DNA from: an uncultured Lachnospiraceae bacterium
GTDB taxonomy: Bacteria > Bacillota > Clostridia > Lachnospirales > Lachnospiraceae
Assembly (NCBI GenBank): GCA_910579275.1
Contig: CAJTTO010000075.1
Location: 1 to 10,537, forward strand
Direction of reading: 5' to 3'
Length of the DNA: 10,537 nt
Shown: piece by piece, positions 1-6,900 of the stretch
How the letters are laid out: every line of letters starts with the position of its first letter
Position numbering within the stretch: the first letter of the stretch is position 1
Position numbers and translations under genes: made by a program
The notes under the pieces: model-generated
Seen by the model: the letters and a program-made list of their open reading frames with translations, nothing else
The model's database searches: none
What the model was told of the DNA's origin: nothing

Positions 1-74
1 GGAAATTTCTGAAGCCTTATAAAACAAGGGGTTCGAGTTTCCGAGAGCACACAGGGAAAATAGGAGGGGAATCC
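1..74 (+). other. Intergenic leader upstream of the capsid gene, holding a candidate hairpin element
   Basis: No gene begins here. The last part is the capsid gene leader, with a strong AGGAGG ribosome site at 62-67, seven bases before the ATG. Bases 1-46 can fold: GGAAA (1-5) can pair with TTTCC (38-42), and inside that CCTT (15-18) can pair with AAGG (26-29) around a seven-base A-rich loop. The same parts (GGAAA, CTGAAG, GCC-TATAAA) recur in the same order at 10496-10537, and bases 35-46 are the exact reverse complement of 10492-10503. The 5' end of the element is probably cut off by the window. It resembles no RNA family I can name; tRNA was considered and rejected. Confidence 0.4.
35..46 (+). 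repeat. Left arm of a 12-bp inverted match (GAGTTTCCGAGA)
   Basis: This 12-base sequence is the exact reverse complement of TCTCGGAAACTC at 10492-10503. A single 12-bp inverted match in 10 kb can occur by chance. Here, however, both copies lie in the only two intergenic edges of the window, and the surrounding bases also match. It may be the 3' arm of a hairpin whose 5' arm (TCTCGGAAA) starts just before base 1. Confidence 0.45.
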
Positions 75-1259
75 ATGAAATTTAAGAAACTGAAAGAGAA
101 AAGATTATTATTGCAGTCGGAAATGGAAAAACTGATTGCCAGTGCCGACAGCGAGGACAGGGCATTGTCCGAGGAGGAGTCAAAGCGATTTGACGAGATC
201 GAGAAAGAAATTCAGTGCATTGACAGGACGGTTGAGACGGAGGAGCGTGCGCGGAAGCTGAAGCCTGTGGAAGACAGGAGTACGGCGGATGACGGCAGGA
301 ATACAGAGCAGAGGGCAGAAGAAAAAGCCAGGGCAGAAGAGCGTGCATTTGCAAATTACATCAGGGGTATCGTGGAGGACAGGGCTGAGGGTGATGCGCC
401 AGCTGATACAGGCGCCGCGATGAAGCTGACGGACAATGGCGCTGTGATACCGCAGTCCATTGCAAATAAGATTATTGAGAAGGTTGTGGATGTCTCGCCG
501 ATTTTTAAGGATTCGGAGCATTACAACGTGAGCGGCATGCTTAGCATTCCTTATTATGATGACTCGACAGGTGACATCAAGATGGAGTACTGTGACGAGT
601 TTGAGGATGGGAAATCCAGCTCCGGGACGTTCAAGAGCATCTCGTTAAACGGATACCTGGCAAGGGCGATTACGGAGGTGTCCAAAAGCCTGATTAACAA
701 CAGTCAGTTCAACATCACGAATTATGTGGTGTCCAAAATGGCACAGAATATCGCCCGCTTCATCGAGAGAGAGCTGCTCTTTGGCACCAATGGTAAGGTG
801 GACGGTTTAAGCGGCGTGAAGCAGGTCATTACGGCAGCCAGCGCGACGGTCGTGACGGCAGATGAGATAATAGACCTTCAGGAATCGATTCCGGATATCT
901 ATCAGGCAAATGCATATTTTATCATGAACAAAAAGACAAGGACATCCCTGCGCAAATTAAAGGATGGTGACGGAAATTATCTGTTGAACAAGGATGCGAC
1001 AAGCCGCTGGGGCTATACGCTGTTTGGCAAGGATGTATACTGCTCCGACAATATGCCAGTTATGGGGGCGGGAAATACGGCAGTTTACTATGGGGACATG
1101 AAGGGGCTTGCGGTCAAGGTATCGGAGGACATTAACATCGAGATCCTGCGCGAGACAGGTGCCAGAAGGCATATTGTGGAGGTGCTGGGCTTTGTGGAGT
1201 TCGATGCAAAGTTACAGAATGCACAGATGATTGCTGCGCTGAAGATGAAGGCATCCTGA
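75..1259 (+). CDS. Phage major capsid protein, HK97 fold
   Basis: This 394-residue protein is the building block of the icosahedral head. Residues 1 to about 90 are highly charged and predicted helical (K/E/R-rich), as expected for the HK97-type delta domain, an internal scaffold removed by the prohead protease during maturation. The segment FANYIRGIV (92-100) is the usual junction before the shell domain. GAVIPQSIANKIIEKV (122-137) is the typical N-arm start, and ERELLFGTNGKVDGLSGV (231-248) is the characteristic backbone-helix/loop stretch of this family. Length fits HK97 relatives (about 380-420 residues with the delta domain). The start is set by AGGAGG at 62-67. The stop overlaps the next start (TGATG), implying translational coupling. 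The protease and portal would be expected just upstream, outside the window. The exact cleavage site cannot be read from sequence and probably lies between residues 100 and 120. Confidence 0.95.
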   Translation: MKFKKLKEKRLLLQSEMEKLIASADSEDRALSEEESKRFDEIEKEIQCIDRTVETEERARKLKPVEDRSTADDGRNTEQRAEEKARAEERAFANYIRGIVEDRAEGDAPADTGAAMKLTDNGAVIPQSIANKIIEKVVDVSPIFKDSEHYNVSGMLSIPYYDDSTGDIKMEYCDEFEDGKSSSGTFKSISLNGYLARAITEVSKSLINNSQFNITNYVVSKMAQNIARFIERELLFGTNGKVDGLSGVKQVITAASATVVTADEIIDLQESIPDIYQANAYFIMNKKTRTSLRKLKDGDGNYLLNKDATSRWGYTLFGKDVYCSDNMPVMGAGNTAVYYGDMKGLAVKVSEDINIEILRETGARRHIVEVLGFVEFDAKLQNAQMIAALKMKAS

Positions 1260-1555
1260 TGGGGGTGCCTATGAAGGTAAGTGAAATAACAGCAGGACAT
1301 GTGGCGGAATATCTGCGGATTGATTCGGAAGACGGGACGGATGGGATCGAGCCCATTCTGGCAGCGGCAAAATCCTATATCTGCAATTATACAGGAATAC
1401 CGCTGGAGGAGATTGACAACTATGAGGAATTTTATACGGCTGTTATGGTGCTGTGTCAGGACATGTATGATAATCGTTCCTATTATGTGGAAAGAAACTA
1501 CGTAAACAGGACTGTGTCGACGATTCTTGACATGCACCGCCGCAATCTGGTTTAG
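1259..1555 (+). CDS. Head-tail connector protein, gp6-like
   Basis: A 98-residue, mostly helical protein of the HK97 gp6/SPP1 gp15-like connector family. This family forms a ring under the portal in the phage neck. The diagnostic features are an N-terminal KVSEITAGHVAEYLRID (residues 6-22), then an acidic loop, then ILAAAKSYICNYTGIPLEEI (34-53), followed by a second helix with a tyrosine-rich end (MYDNRSYYVERN). Its place directly after the capsid gene and before the closure gene is the standard one. Two starts are possible: ATG at 1259, overlapping the capsid stop as TGATG, or ATG at 1271 behind GGGGG at 1261-1265. Relatives usually begin with the equivalent of MKVSE, so 1271 is quite plausible. 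The family call is from motif and order; no search was run. Confidence 0.85.
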   Translation: MGVPMKVSEITAGHVAEYLRIDSEDGTDGIEPILAAAKSYICNYTGIPLEEIDNYEEFYTAVMVLCQDMYDNRSYYVERNYVNRTVSTILDMHRRNLV

Positions 1556-1558
1556 GAG
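1554..1558 (+). promoter_or_regulatory. Ribosome binding site AGGAG that decides the start of the head-closure gene
   Basis: AGGAG lies seven bases before ATG at 1566 and overlaps the stop codon (TAG, 1553-1555) of the connector gene. It supports 1566 over the TTG at 1527, which would extend the protein by 13 residues over the end of the connector gene without a ribosome site or family-like sequence. Confidence 0.75.
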
Positions 1559-1565
1559 ACTTGCA

Positions 1566-1901
1566 ATGTTTGTAAATCCTGGGGAACTGAATAAAAGAAT
1601 ATCAATACTGAAGATGAGTAATGAGAAGGACGGCGATGGCTTCTTGACGGGGAATCTGGTTCTTGTCAGGCGCTGTCATGCCAAGTATTCCAGAAAGGTA
1701 GCTGACAAGGAAGTAGATGGGGCGGGCATGGAACCAGACATGAAGGCAGTGACGCGTTTTCTGATCCGTTATACGACTGATATTATCAAAACAAATATGA
1801 AAGTGCGTTATAACGGCAGATATTATGACATTGAGGATGTAAATGACATCGGTGACAGGCATGAATGGATTGAGCTGTATTGTAAGGAAGGGGCATTATG
1901 A
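1566..1901 (+). CDS. Phage head closure protein (head-tail joining family)
   Basis: A 111-residue protein of the SPP1 gp16/HK97 gp7-type head-closure family, which seals the portal-connector channel and provides the surface for tail docking. The N-terminus NPGELNKRISIL (residues 4-15) is the usual first strand of these small beta-barrels. The C-terminal part, VRYNGRYYDIEDVNDIGDRHEWIELYCKE, carries the common pattern of a YNG turn, YDI and a final strand after an aspartate/arginine loop. Length is normal for the family (about 100-115). The start at ATG 1566 is set by AGGAG at 1554-1558. The gene overlaps the next by ATGA. Order (connector, closure, gp10-like, terminator, tail tube) strongly supports the role. 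Confidence 0.88.
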   Translation: MFVNPGELNKRISILKMSNEKDGDGFLTGNLVLVRRCHAKYSRKVADKEVDGAGMEPDMKAVTRFLIRYTTDIIKTNMKVRYNGRYYDIEDVNDIGDRHEWIELYCKEGAL

Positions 1902-2359
1902 TGGCAGAATTTGAAGTGGATTTTCCGGATGATTTCCTGAGCCGGCTTTTGCAGGCTGACAGTGAGGAAATATGTATGAAGGCACTGGAGGAGGCCGCGC
2001 CGGTTCTGGAAGAGGAAATGAAAAACGCGATACGCGCGGACGGACACGAGCGGTCCGGGGAACTGATTGATTCCATCAAGGCATCAAAACCCAAGAAAGC
2101 AAGCAATGGTGCGTATATCGTGAGCATCAGGCCGACAGGATATTCCAAAATAAACTCGTATACTGCAAAAAACAAGGGCGGCAAAAAGACCCTGCGCAAA
2201 TATCATGTGTCCAATGCCCTGAAGGCAATCTGGATTGAATACGGCGTAAACGGCAGGCAGCCGGCAAGACCCTTCATGGCAAGGGCGGTGAACAGGGCAA
2301 GGGCTGCATCCATGCGGCGTATGCAGGAGGTTTATGACAGAATGGCAGGTGCGGAATGA
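1898..2359 (+). CDS. HK97 gp10-like phage protein (head-tail/tail completion)
   Basis: A 153-residue protein of the HK97 gp10-like family, small neck or tail-completion proteins in the head-to-tail joining region. Visible features are an N-terminal helical region with ALEEAAPVLEEEMKNAI, the typical GHERSGELIDSIKASKPK segment (most relatives show a similar tG.Lr.Si pattern), a strand region around GAYIVSIRPTG, and a C-terminal IEYGVNGRQPARPFMARAV, equivalent to the family's E.GT..ppRPFl..a signature. The start overlaps the previous stop (ATGA at 1898-1901); a second ATG follows immediately at 1901 and either could be used. The stop overlaps the next start in the same manner. Basic C-terminal residues (RARAASMRRM) may contact nucleic acid or the ring, but that is a guess. 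Confidence 0.85.
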   Translation: MMAEFEVDFPDDFLSRLLQADSEEICMKALEEAAPVLEEEMKNAIRADGHERSGELIDSIKASKPKKASNGAYIVSIRPTGYSKINSYTAKNKGGKKTLRKYHVSNALKAIWIEYGVNGRQPARPFMARAVNRARAASMRRMQEVYDRMAGAE

Positions 2360-2706
2360 ACCTGAACCCATTATTTGAATCGCTGGAAAACGAACTTGGC
2401 TATCCCGTGGTGCAGGATCTGTATTCGGGGGAGCAGGAAATTTACGGCGTGTATACATATGAGGACGAGATCGGCGTCCTGTACGGCGACAACAGGGTAT
2501 TGGAGGACAAGGCGTACATGCGCATACAGATATACACGCCAAAGAATTACAATTACATGGAGCTGAAGCACCAGACCAGAAATTTTCTGGAAGACAGGGG
2601 ATTTACCATCACCGGGATAAAAAGCTGGCTGGAAGCGAGGCTGGACGGAAGGGCAGACAAAATCAGGTGTACCGCAATCGAGATGACGTATACGGACACC
2701 CACTAA
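2356..2706 (+). CDS. Tail terminator/completion-type protein (putative)
   Basis: A 116-residue protein without a motif I can assign firmly. It sits between the gp10-like gene and the major tail protein, where siphophages of this layout encode the tail terminator (lambda gpU or SPP1 gp17-like), the ring that caps the tail tube and joins it to the head. Fold hints agree: an N-terminal helix (NPLFESLENELGYPVVQD), then alternating strands (YGVYTYEDEIGVLYGDN; AYMRIQIYTPKNYN), a helix (MELKHQTRNFLEDRGF) and a final strand (CTAIEMTYTD). This is the alpha/beta pattern of the gpU/gp17 group. It overlaps the previous stop by ATGA with only a weak ribosome site, so it is probably translated by coupling. 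A 19-base gap with a strong ribosome site follows before the tail tube gene. Confidence 0.65.
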   Translation: MNLNPLFESLENELGYPVVQDLYSGEQEIYGVYTYEDEIGVLYGDNRVLEDKAYMRIQIYTPKNYNYMELKHQTRNFLEDRGFTITGIKSWLEARLDGRADKIRCTAIEMTYTDTH

Positions 2707-2725
2707 TTTTAGGAGGACAGGAAAG

Positions 2726-3340
2726 ATGGCATTTTATGGATTAAGCAAACCATTTATAGCAAAACTTGATGTTACGACAGGAAAATACAGTGACGGATTC
2801 CAGTGCGGACATGCTGTGGGGACGTCAATAAGTCCGCAGTACAACGAAGCAAACCTGTTTGGAGACAACCAGATGCAGGAGTCAGCAAAGGAATTTAAAT
2901 ATGCTGATGTAACAGCTGAAACAACACATATGCCCATTCAGGCAGCACAGACTATATTCGGGCATCAGATCGACAAGGCAACAAACAAAATAATCTACAA
3001 TACCAGTGACACTGCCAATTATGTCGGTTACGGCTTCTTTGTCAATGAGAAGGTTGACGGCGTCATAAAGTGCGTTGCGGCAATACTGCCAAAGGTAATG
3101 TTTGCGGAGGCAGAGGAGAGCTACACGACAAAGGGTGATAACCTTGAATTCAAGACACCGTCTATATCGGGAAAAGGCATGGCGCTGGAAGATGGTATTT
3201 GGAAAGTGAAACAGAGCTTTGATGAAGAGACGGATGCCGTGGCATTTATCAAGGAATATCTGAATATTACGGATATTACCGTGGATATAAATAAACCGTC
3301 AGGCGGAGGTACGGAAGGGGATAACCCGTCAGGCGAGTGA
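2726..3340 (+). CDS. Major tail tube protein (phi13/TP901-1-type)
   Basis: A 204-residue protein that forms the tail tube through which DNA passes. The N-terminus FYGLSKPFIAKLDVTTGKYS followed by a GHAVGTSISPQYNEANLFGDNQ segment is typical of the phi13-type major tail proteins of Firmicutes phages. The central SDTANYVGYGFFVNEKVDG (a strand pair ending in a YVGYGF motif) and YTTKGDNLEFKTPSISGKG (the family's k.t.sv.G pattern) fit as well. A very strong AGGAGG at 2711-2716, nine bases before the ATG, fits a highly expressed protein. The last 15 residues (KPSGGGTEGDNPSGE) form a Gly/Ser/Asp-rich tail that looks like the linker which, in many relatives, leads into an Ig-like domain; no such domain follows here. 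The linker DNA has a 10-bp direct repeat, CCGTCAGGCG, at 3296-3305 and 3326-3335. Confidence 0.9.
   Translation: MAFYGLSKPFIAKLDVTTGKYSDGFQCGHAVGTSISPQYNEANLFGDNQMQESAKEFKYADVTAETTHMPIQAAQTIFGHQIDKATNKIIYNTSDTANYVGYGFFVNEKVDGVIKCVAAILPKVMFAEAEESYTTKGDNLEFKTPSISGKGMALEDGIWKVKQSFDEETDAVAFIKEYLNITDITVDINKPSGGGTEGDNPSGE
3296..3335 (+). repeat. 10-bp direct repeat CCGTCAGGCG in the tail-protein linker
   Basis: The copies are at 3296-3305 and 3326-3335, exactly 30 bp apart and in the same reading frame, so both encode PSG within the flexible C-terminal tail of the major tail protein. The in-frame period means a slippage or recombination event between them would shorten or lengthen the linker by ten residues without breaking the gene. 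Confidence 0.6.
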
Positions 3341-3354
3341 TGGAGGGATAGCAT

Positions 3355-3810
3355 ATGGAAATATCAAGGATACAGCTGTCCAAAACCCTTGAGGTTCCTT
3401 TCCGCTGCGACCTGTATGTGCTGAATGCAATCCAGAACCAGTATGGAACAATTGAGACGTTTGAGCGGGAGCTTGTGGGAATGTATCCGAAAGAGGGAAG
3501 TGACAGCATGGAGGAGGGTGCCTACGAGATGCGCGAACCATCCATCAAGGCGCTGCTGTTTGCACTGCCAATGATGGTGCGCGAGGGCTTCCGTGCCGAG
3601 AAGGAGGAAAACGGAAGGGACATTCCGGACATGAACGACATGCAGCTTGTCCTGAATATCCGGCGTGACTACCGCCTGATTGCGGATGACATCCATGAGG
3701 AGATGCGGCGCTGCTTCGGTGTAAAAAAAAAGAAGAGTCCAGAAGCTCGGAAGACGATTCTGGGGAAGATAAGAAAATTGATTTCGGGCACATACAGGTC
3801 ATCTGCGTAA
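3355..3810 (+). CDS. Tail assembly chaperone, short form (lambda gpG-like)
   Basis: A 151-residue zero-frame product located between the tail tube and tape measure genes, the invariant place of the tail assembly chaperones. These proteins bind the tape measure and recruit tube subunits; they are not part of the finished virion. The sequence is mostly helical and charged (LEVPFRCDLYVLNAIQNQYG; LQLVLNIRRDYR-like stretch; IHEEMRRCFGVKKKK). The start is set by GGAGGG at 3342-3347, seven bases before the ATG. Near codon 123 it enters a run of nine A followed by G, where part of the ribosomes are expected to slip into the -1 frame. The 25 residues after the slip site (SPEARKTILGKIRKLISGTYRSSA) occur only in the short form. 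I recognise no family-specific motif; the call rests on order and on the frameshift layout. Confidence 0.82.
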   Translation: MEISRIQLSKTLEVPFRCDLYVLNAIQNQYGTIETFERELVGMYPKEGSDSMEEGAYEMREPSIKALLFALPMMVREGFRAEKEENGRDIPDMNDMQLVLNIRRDYRLIADDIHEEMRRCFGVKKKKSPEARKTILGKIRKLISGTYRSSA

Positions 3811-3971
3811 CCCGCATGGGATACACTCCGCGGAGTGCGGGGCTGCTGTACTTCGGGGAGTACGTGGCGCTGTTTGAGGGGTACAGGAAGCTTTATAATT
3901 TTGAGACCCAGAGGATGATATACAGACTGGAAGAACGCGAGCGCGAAGTGGCGCGTCTGTCAGATTTATAG
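3355..3971 (+). CDS. Tail assembly chaperone, -1 frameshifted long form (lambda gpG-T-like fusion)
   Basis: The -1 frame stays open from the A-run to TAG at 3969-3971 and overlaps the short form's C-terminus. A slip on A AAA AAG (3726-3732) would join the first 126 residues to 79 residues read from 3732, giving a 205-residue fusion. The added part starts with an acidic, serine-rich linker (EESRSSEDDSGEDKK) and continues into a folded-looking segment (IQVICVTRMGYTPRSAG; VALFEGYRKLYNFETQ) with a charged C-terminal helix (LEEREREVARLSDL). In lambda the T part binds the tail tube and the G part coats the tape measure. The downstream region alone has one in-frame ATG (3816) but no ribosome site before it, so the frameshift is its likely route of expression. 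The tape measure start follows 10 bases after the stop. Confidence 0.8.
3726..3732 (+). promoter_or_regulatory. Programmed -1 ribosomal frameshift site, A AAA AAG
   Basis: Nine A (3723-3731) followed by G give, in the zero frame, GTA AAA AAA AAG. This contains the heptamer A AAA AAG, the same as in E. coli dnaX and one of the most slip-prone sequences in bacteria. The overlapping A AAA AAA (3723-3729) could also serve. A purine tract, GAGGAG, lies at 3697-3702, but it is 23 bases upstream, further than the stimulating site in dnaX, so its role is doubtful. Confidence 0.85.
3738..3764 (+). promoter_or_regulatory. Predicted stimulatory stem-loop of the frameshift signal
   Basis: CCAGAA (3739-3744) pairs perfectly with TTCTGG (3758-3763), and T3738 with G3764 can add a wobble pair. 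The loop is 13 bases. The stem starts five to six bases after the slippery heptamer ends, inside the usual spacing for a -1 signal. The stem is short, so its strength is uncertain; the heptamer alone could give appreciable slipping. Confidence 0.6.
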
Positions 3972-3981
3972 GGGCAGGGAT

Positions 3982-6900
3982 ATGGGAAAAAATAAGATTG
4001 GCGCAAACATTGTACTGGAAGGGGAAGCAGAGTACAGGAAAGCCCTGAAAAATATTAATTCAGAGCAGCGGGAGCTGCGTTCCGAAATGAAACTGTGTTC
4101 TTCTGCTTTTAACGGACAGCAGAATTCAACTGCCGCATTGACGAAAAAAGGGGAAATCCTGTCAAGGCAGTATGAAGCGCAGGCAAGAAAGGTGGAAATT
4201 TACTCGCAGGCTGTGGAGGAGGCCGGGAAGAATGAGCAGAAAGCCGGAGAAAAGGTCGACAGCCTGAAGGCGGAACTGGAAGCGGCAAACCGGAAGATGG
4301 AGGAGATGTCCGCATCGGCAGACACGTCCAACGAGGCGCTTGAAGAACAGCAGAAAATCATCGAGGAACTGAAAAACAAGCTGGCTCTGGCAGAGGATGG
4401 TTATAACAGGGCACAGATAGTTACAAACAACTGGCAGACTTCAATGAACGAGGCAGAGGCAGGGCTCAACGATTTGTCACGCGAAATCCAGAATAATGAC
4501 AGGTACCTTGACGAGGCACGGAATTCCATGGACGGCTGTGCAGATTCCATAGATGAGTATGGGAATGAGGTGGAGGAGGCACAGGAACAGACCTCCACGT
4601 TTGCGGACGTCCTGAAGGCGGAGCTTGTCGGGGAGGCGGTCAAAAAGGGAATCGGCATGGTTGTGGACGGTCTGAAGAACATAACAATGACAGCGATTTC
4701 CATGGGTGCAAACTTTGAGTCCGCAATGTCCAACGTGGCGGCGACCATGGGCATCACCTCCGATGAGATACACAGCGGTTCGGCGGCGTATGAGACGCTT
4801 GAAAATGCGGCGAAGGAGTGTGGAAAGAGCACCAAGTACAGCGCATCGGAGGCGGCAGACGCACTGAACTATCTGGCGCTTGCCGGGTATGATGCCGAGA
4901 AGGCGGCGCAGACATTGCCGAAGGTACTCGACCTCGCGGCGGCCGGCGGCATGGAGCTTGCCGAAGCATCCGACCTTGTGACGGATTCCATGGCGGCGCT
5001 TGGCATGGAGACGGATGAACTGGACAATTATATTGACGAGATGGCAAGGACGGCGCAGAAGTCCAATACCAGTGTGGCACAGCTTGGTGCGGCGACACTG
5101 GTATGTGCCGGCACGGCATCTCTTACCGGACAGAGTCTTGAGACAATGAATGCGGAGCTTGGCGTGCTTGCAAACAACGGCATCAAGTCCGCGGAGGGCG
5201 GCACACACCTGAGAAACATCCTGCTTTCACTGTCTGCCCCGACGGACACGGCAGCCGGGTTTATACAGGAACTAGGGTTACAGGTTTTTGACAGTACCGG
5301 AAATATGCGGGACCTGAATGACATCATGGTTGACCTGAATGGCGCAATGGAAGGAATGTCCGGTGATGCAAAGACAAATTATATCAGCAGGATATTTAAC
5401 AAGACGGACATTGCGGCTGTCAATGCGCTGCTGAAAGGAACCGGTATTGAATTTGACAACCTGAAGGGCGAACTGCTCAACTGCGAGGGTGCAGCCAAGG
5501 ACATGGCAGAAACCATGGGGGACAACCTGAACGGCAAGGTAACCATCTTAAACAGTGCGCTGGAAGGACTCGGCATAACCGGATATGAGAAAATCGAGGG
5601 CGTGCTGAAGAAATCTGTCGAGGCGGCAACGGACAGTGTGGGCAGGCTGCAGGATTCCATGGAAAACGGGCGTCTCGGGGATGCGATGGATGACATGGCG
5701 GAGGCGCTTGGGGAAGCAGCGGAGAAAGCCATCGGTTTCGGGGAGGATGCACTGCCGGTTCTGGTTGACGGACTTTCATGGATCATTGAAAATTCAGACC
5801 TGATTATATCAGGGATAGCAGGCATCACAGCCGCAAATATCGCCCATGGGAAAGTGATTCCCCTGATAACGGAAGTGACCAAAGCGTGGGATGCGTATAA
5901 AACAGCAAATCAGGGGGCAACGGTCGCACAGTGGGCACTGAATGCTGCCAAGAATGCATTTTCTCCGGCAGGGCTTGTAACTGCAATAGCAGCCGTGACG
6001 GCGGCACTTGCTACATATATCGTCCTTATGGACAGTGCCTACAAGGACACAAAACGCTTTATAGACAGCGCCAACAGCTCGATAGACACGCTGAACCAGA
6101 ATGCGCAGGCAAGAAAGGACAGTACAGCCGATGCCAAAATGGAAACGGAGATTGTGAAGAAGCTGACTAATGAAATGAAGCAGCTGAATGCACAGGAGAA
6201 ATTGTCCGTGGAAGAAAAGTCACGCATGAAGGTGATTGTTGACCAACTGAACACTGCCATGCCGGAGCTGAACCTATCCATAGACGAGCAGACGGGAAAA
6301 CTTCAGCAGTCGAATGAGGAAATAGAGAAGTACATTGAAAACCTAAAGCGCAGGAATGAGCAGGCGGCATACGAGGACAGGCTGCAGCAGATCATAAACG
6401 GCCAGCAGGAGGCAGAAAAGCTGCTGGAACAGTCGGAGGAAAAATACAACAGTTTCGTGGCTAATCTGGAAGAATCCGACCCATGGTGGACACGGATGAA
6501 TGTATTTGACGCGTTTGGAACCATGCTTGACGCCTCGCAGCTGAACCAGCTCAATGATGTCCGGGCTGAGTCGACCCAGATTGTGAGTGACCTGAGCGCC
6601 GAATACGAAAGCCTGAGCGCTGAATATGAAGAATTCCTGAAAGTGGAAAATGACGTGGCGGACGGAACGGAAGACCTGAACCAGGTAATGGTAGAATACA
6701 AGGGAACTGCTTACGCCGTTTCCGCACAGGTGGCGGACAGCATGGCGCAGCTTGATTCTTCCTATGCCGAGGCGTATGAGAAGGCAAAGGAAAGCATCGA
6801 GGGACAGGTTGGGCTGTTTGACAAGCTGGAAGTAAAATGTGATGAGACCGTGGAGCAGATGGCTGACAATATGCAGAAGCAGGCAGAGACAATGTCCACG

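Noticed and set aside
28..45. GGGGTTCGAGTTTCC as a tRNA T-arm or tRNA-derived attachment site
   Set aside because: The loop has one base too many, the five-base stem does not pair, and no acceptor, anticodon or CCA parts lie nearby.
1527..1565. TTG 1527 as the start of the head-closure gene
   Set aside because: The extra 13 residues come from the end of the connector gene in another frame; a good ribosome site (1554-1558) points to ATG 1566, which begins with the family-like NPGELNKRI.
3816..3971. An independent 51-residue gene starting at ATG 3816
   Set aside because: No ribosome site precedes it, and the frame is open without a break back to the slippery site, so it is better read as the C-terminal part of the frameshifted chaperone.
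4477..5208. A 243-codon open frame on the minus strand opposite the tape measure gene, and several other minus-strand frames over 100 codons
   Set aside because: They mirror the codon pattern of well-supported plus-strand genes, have no ribosome sites, and their translations are rich in Cys/His/Arg/Pro without family-like motifs.
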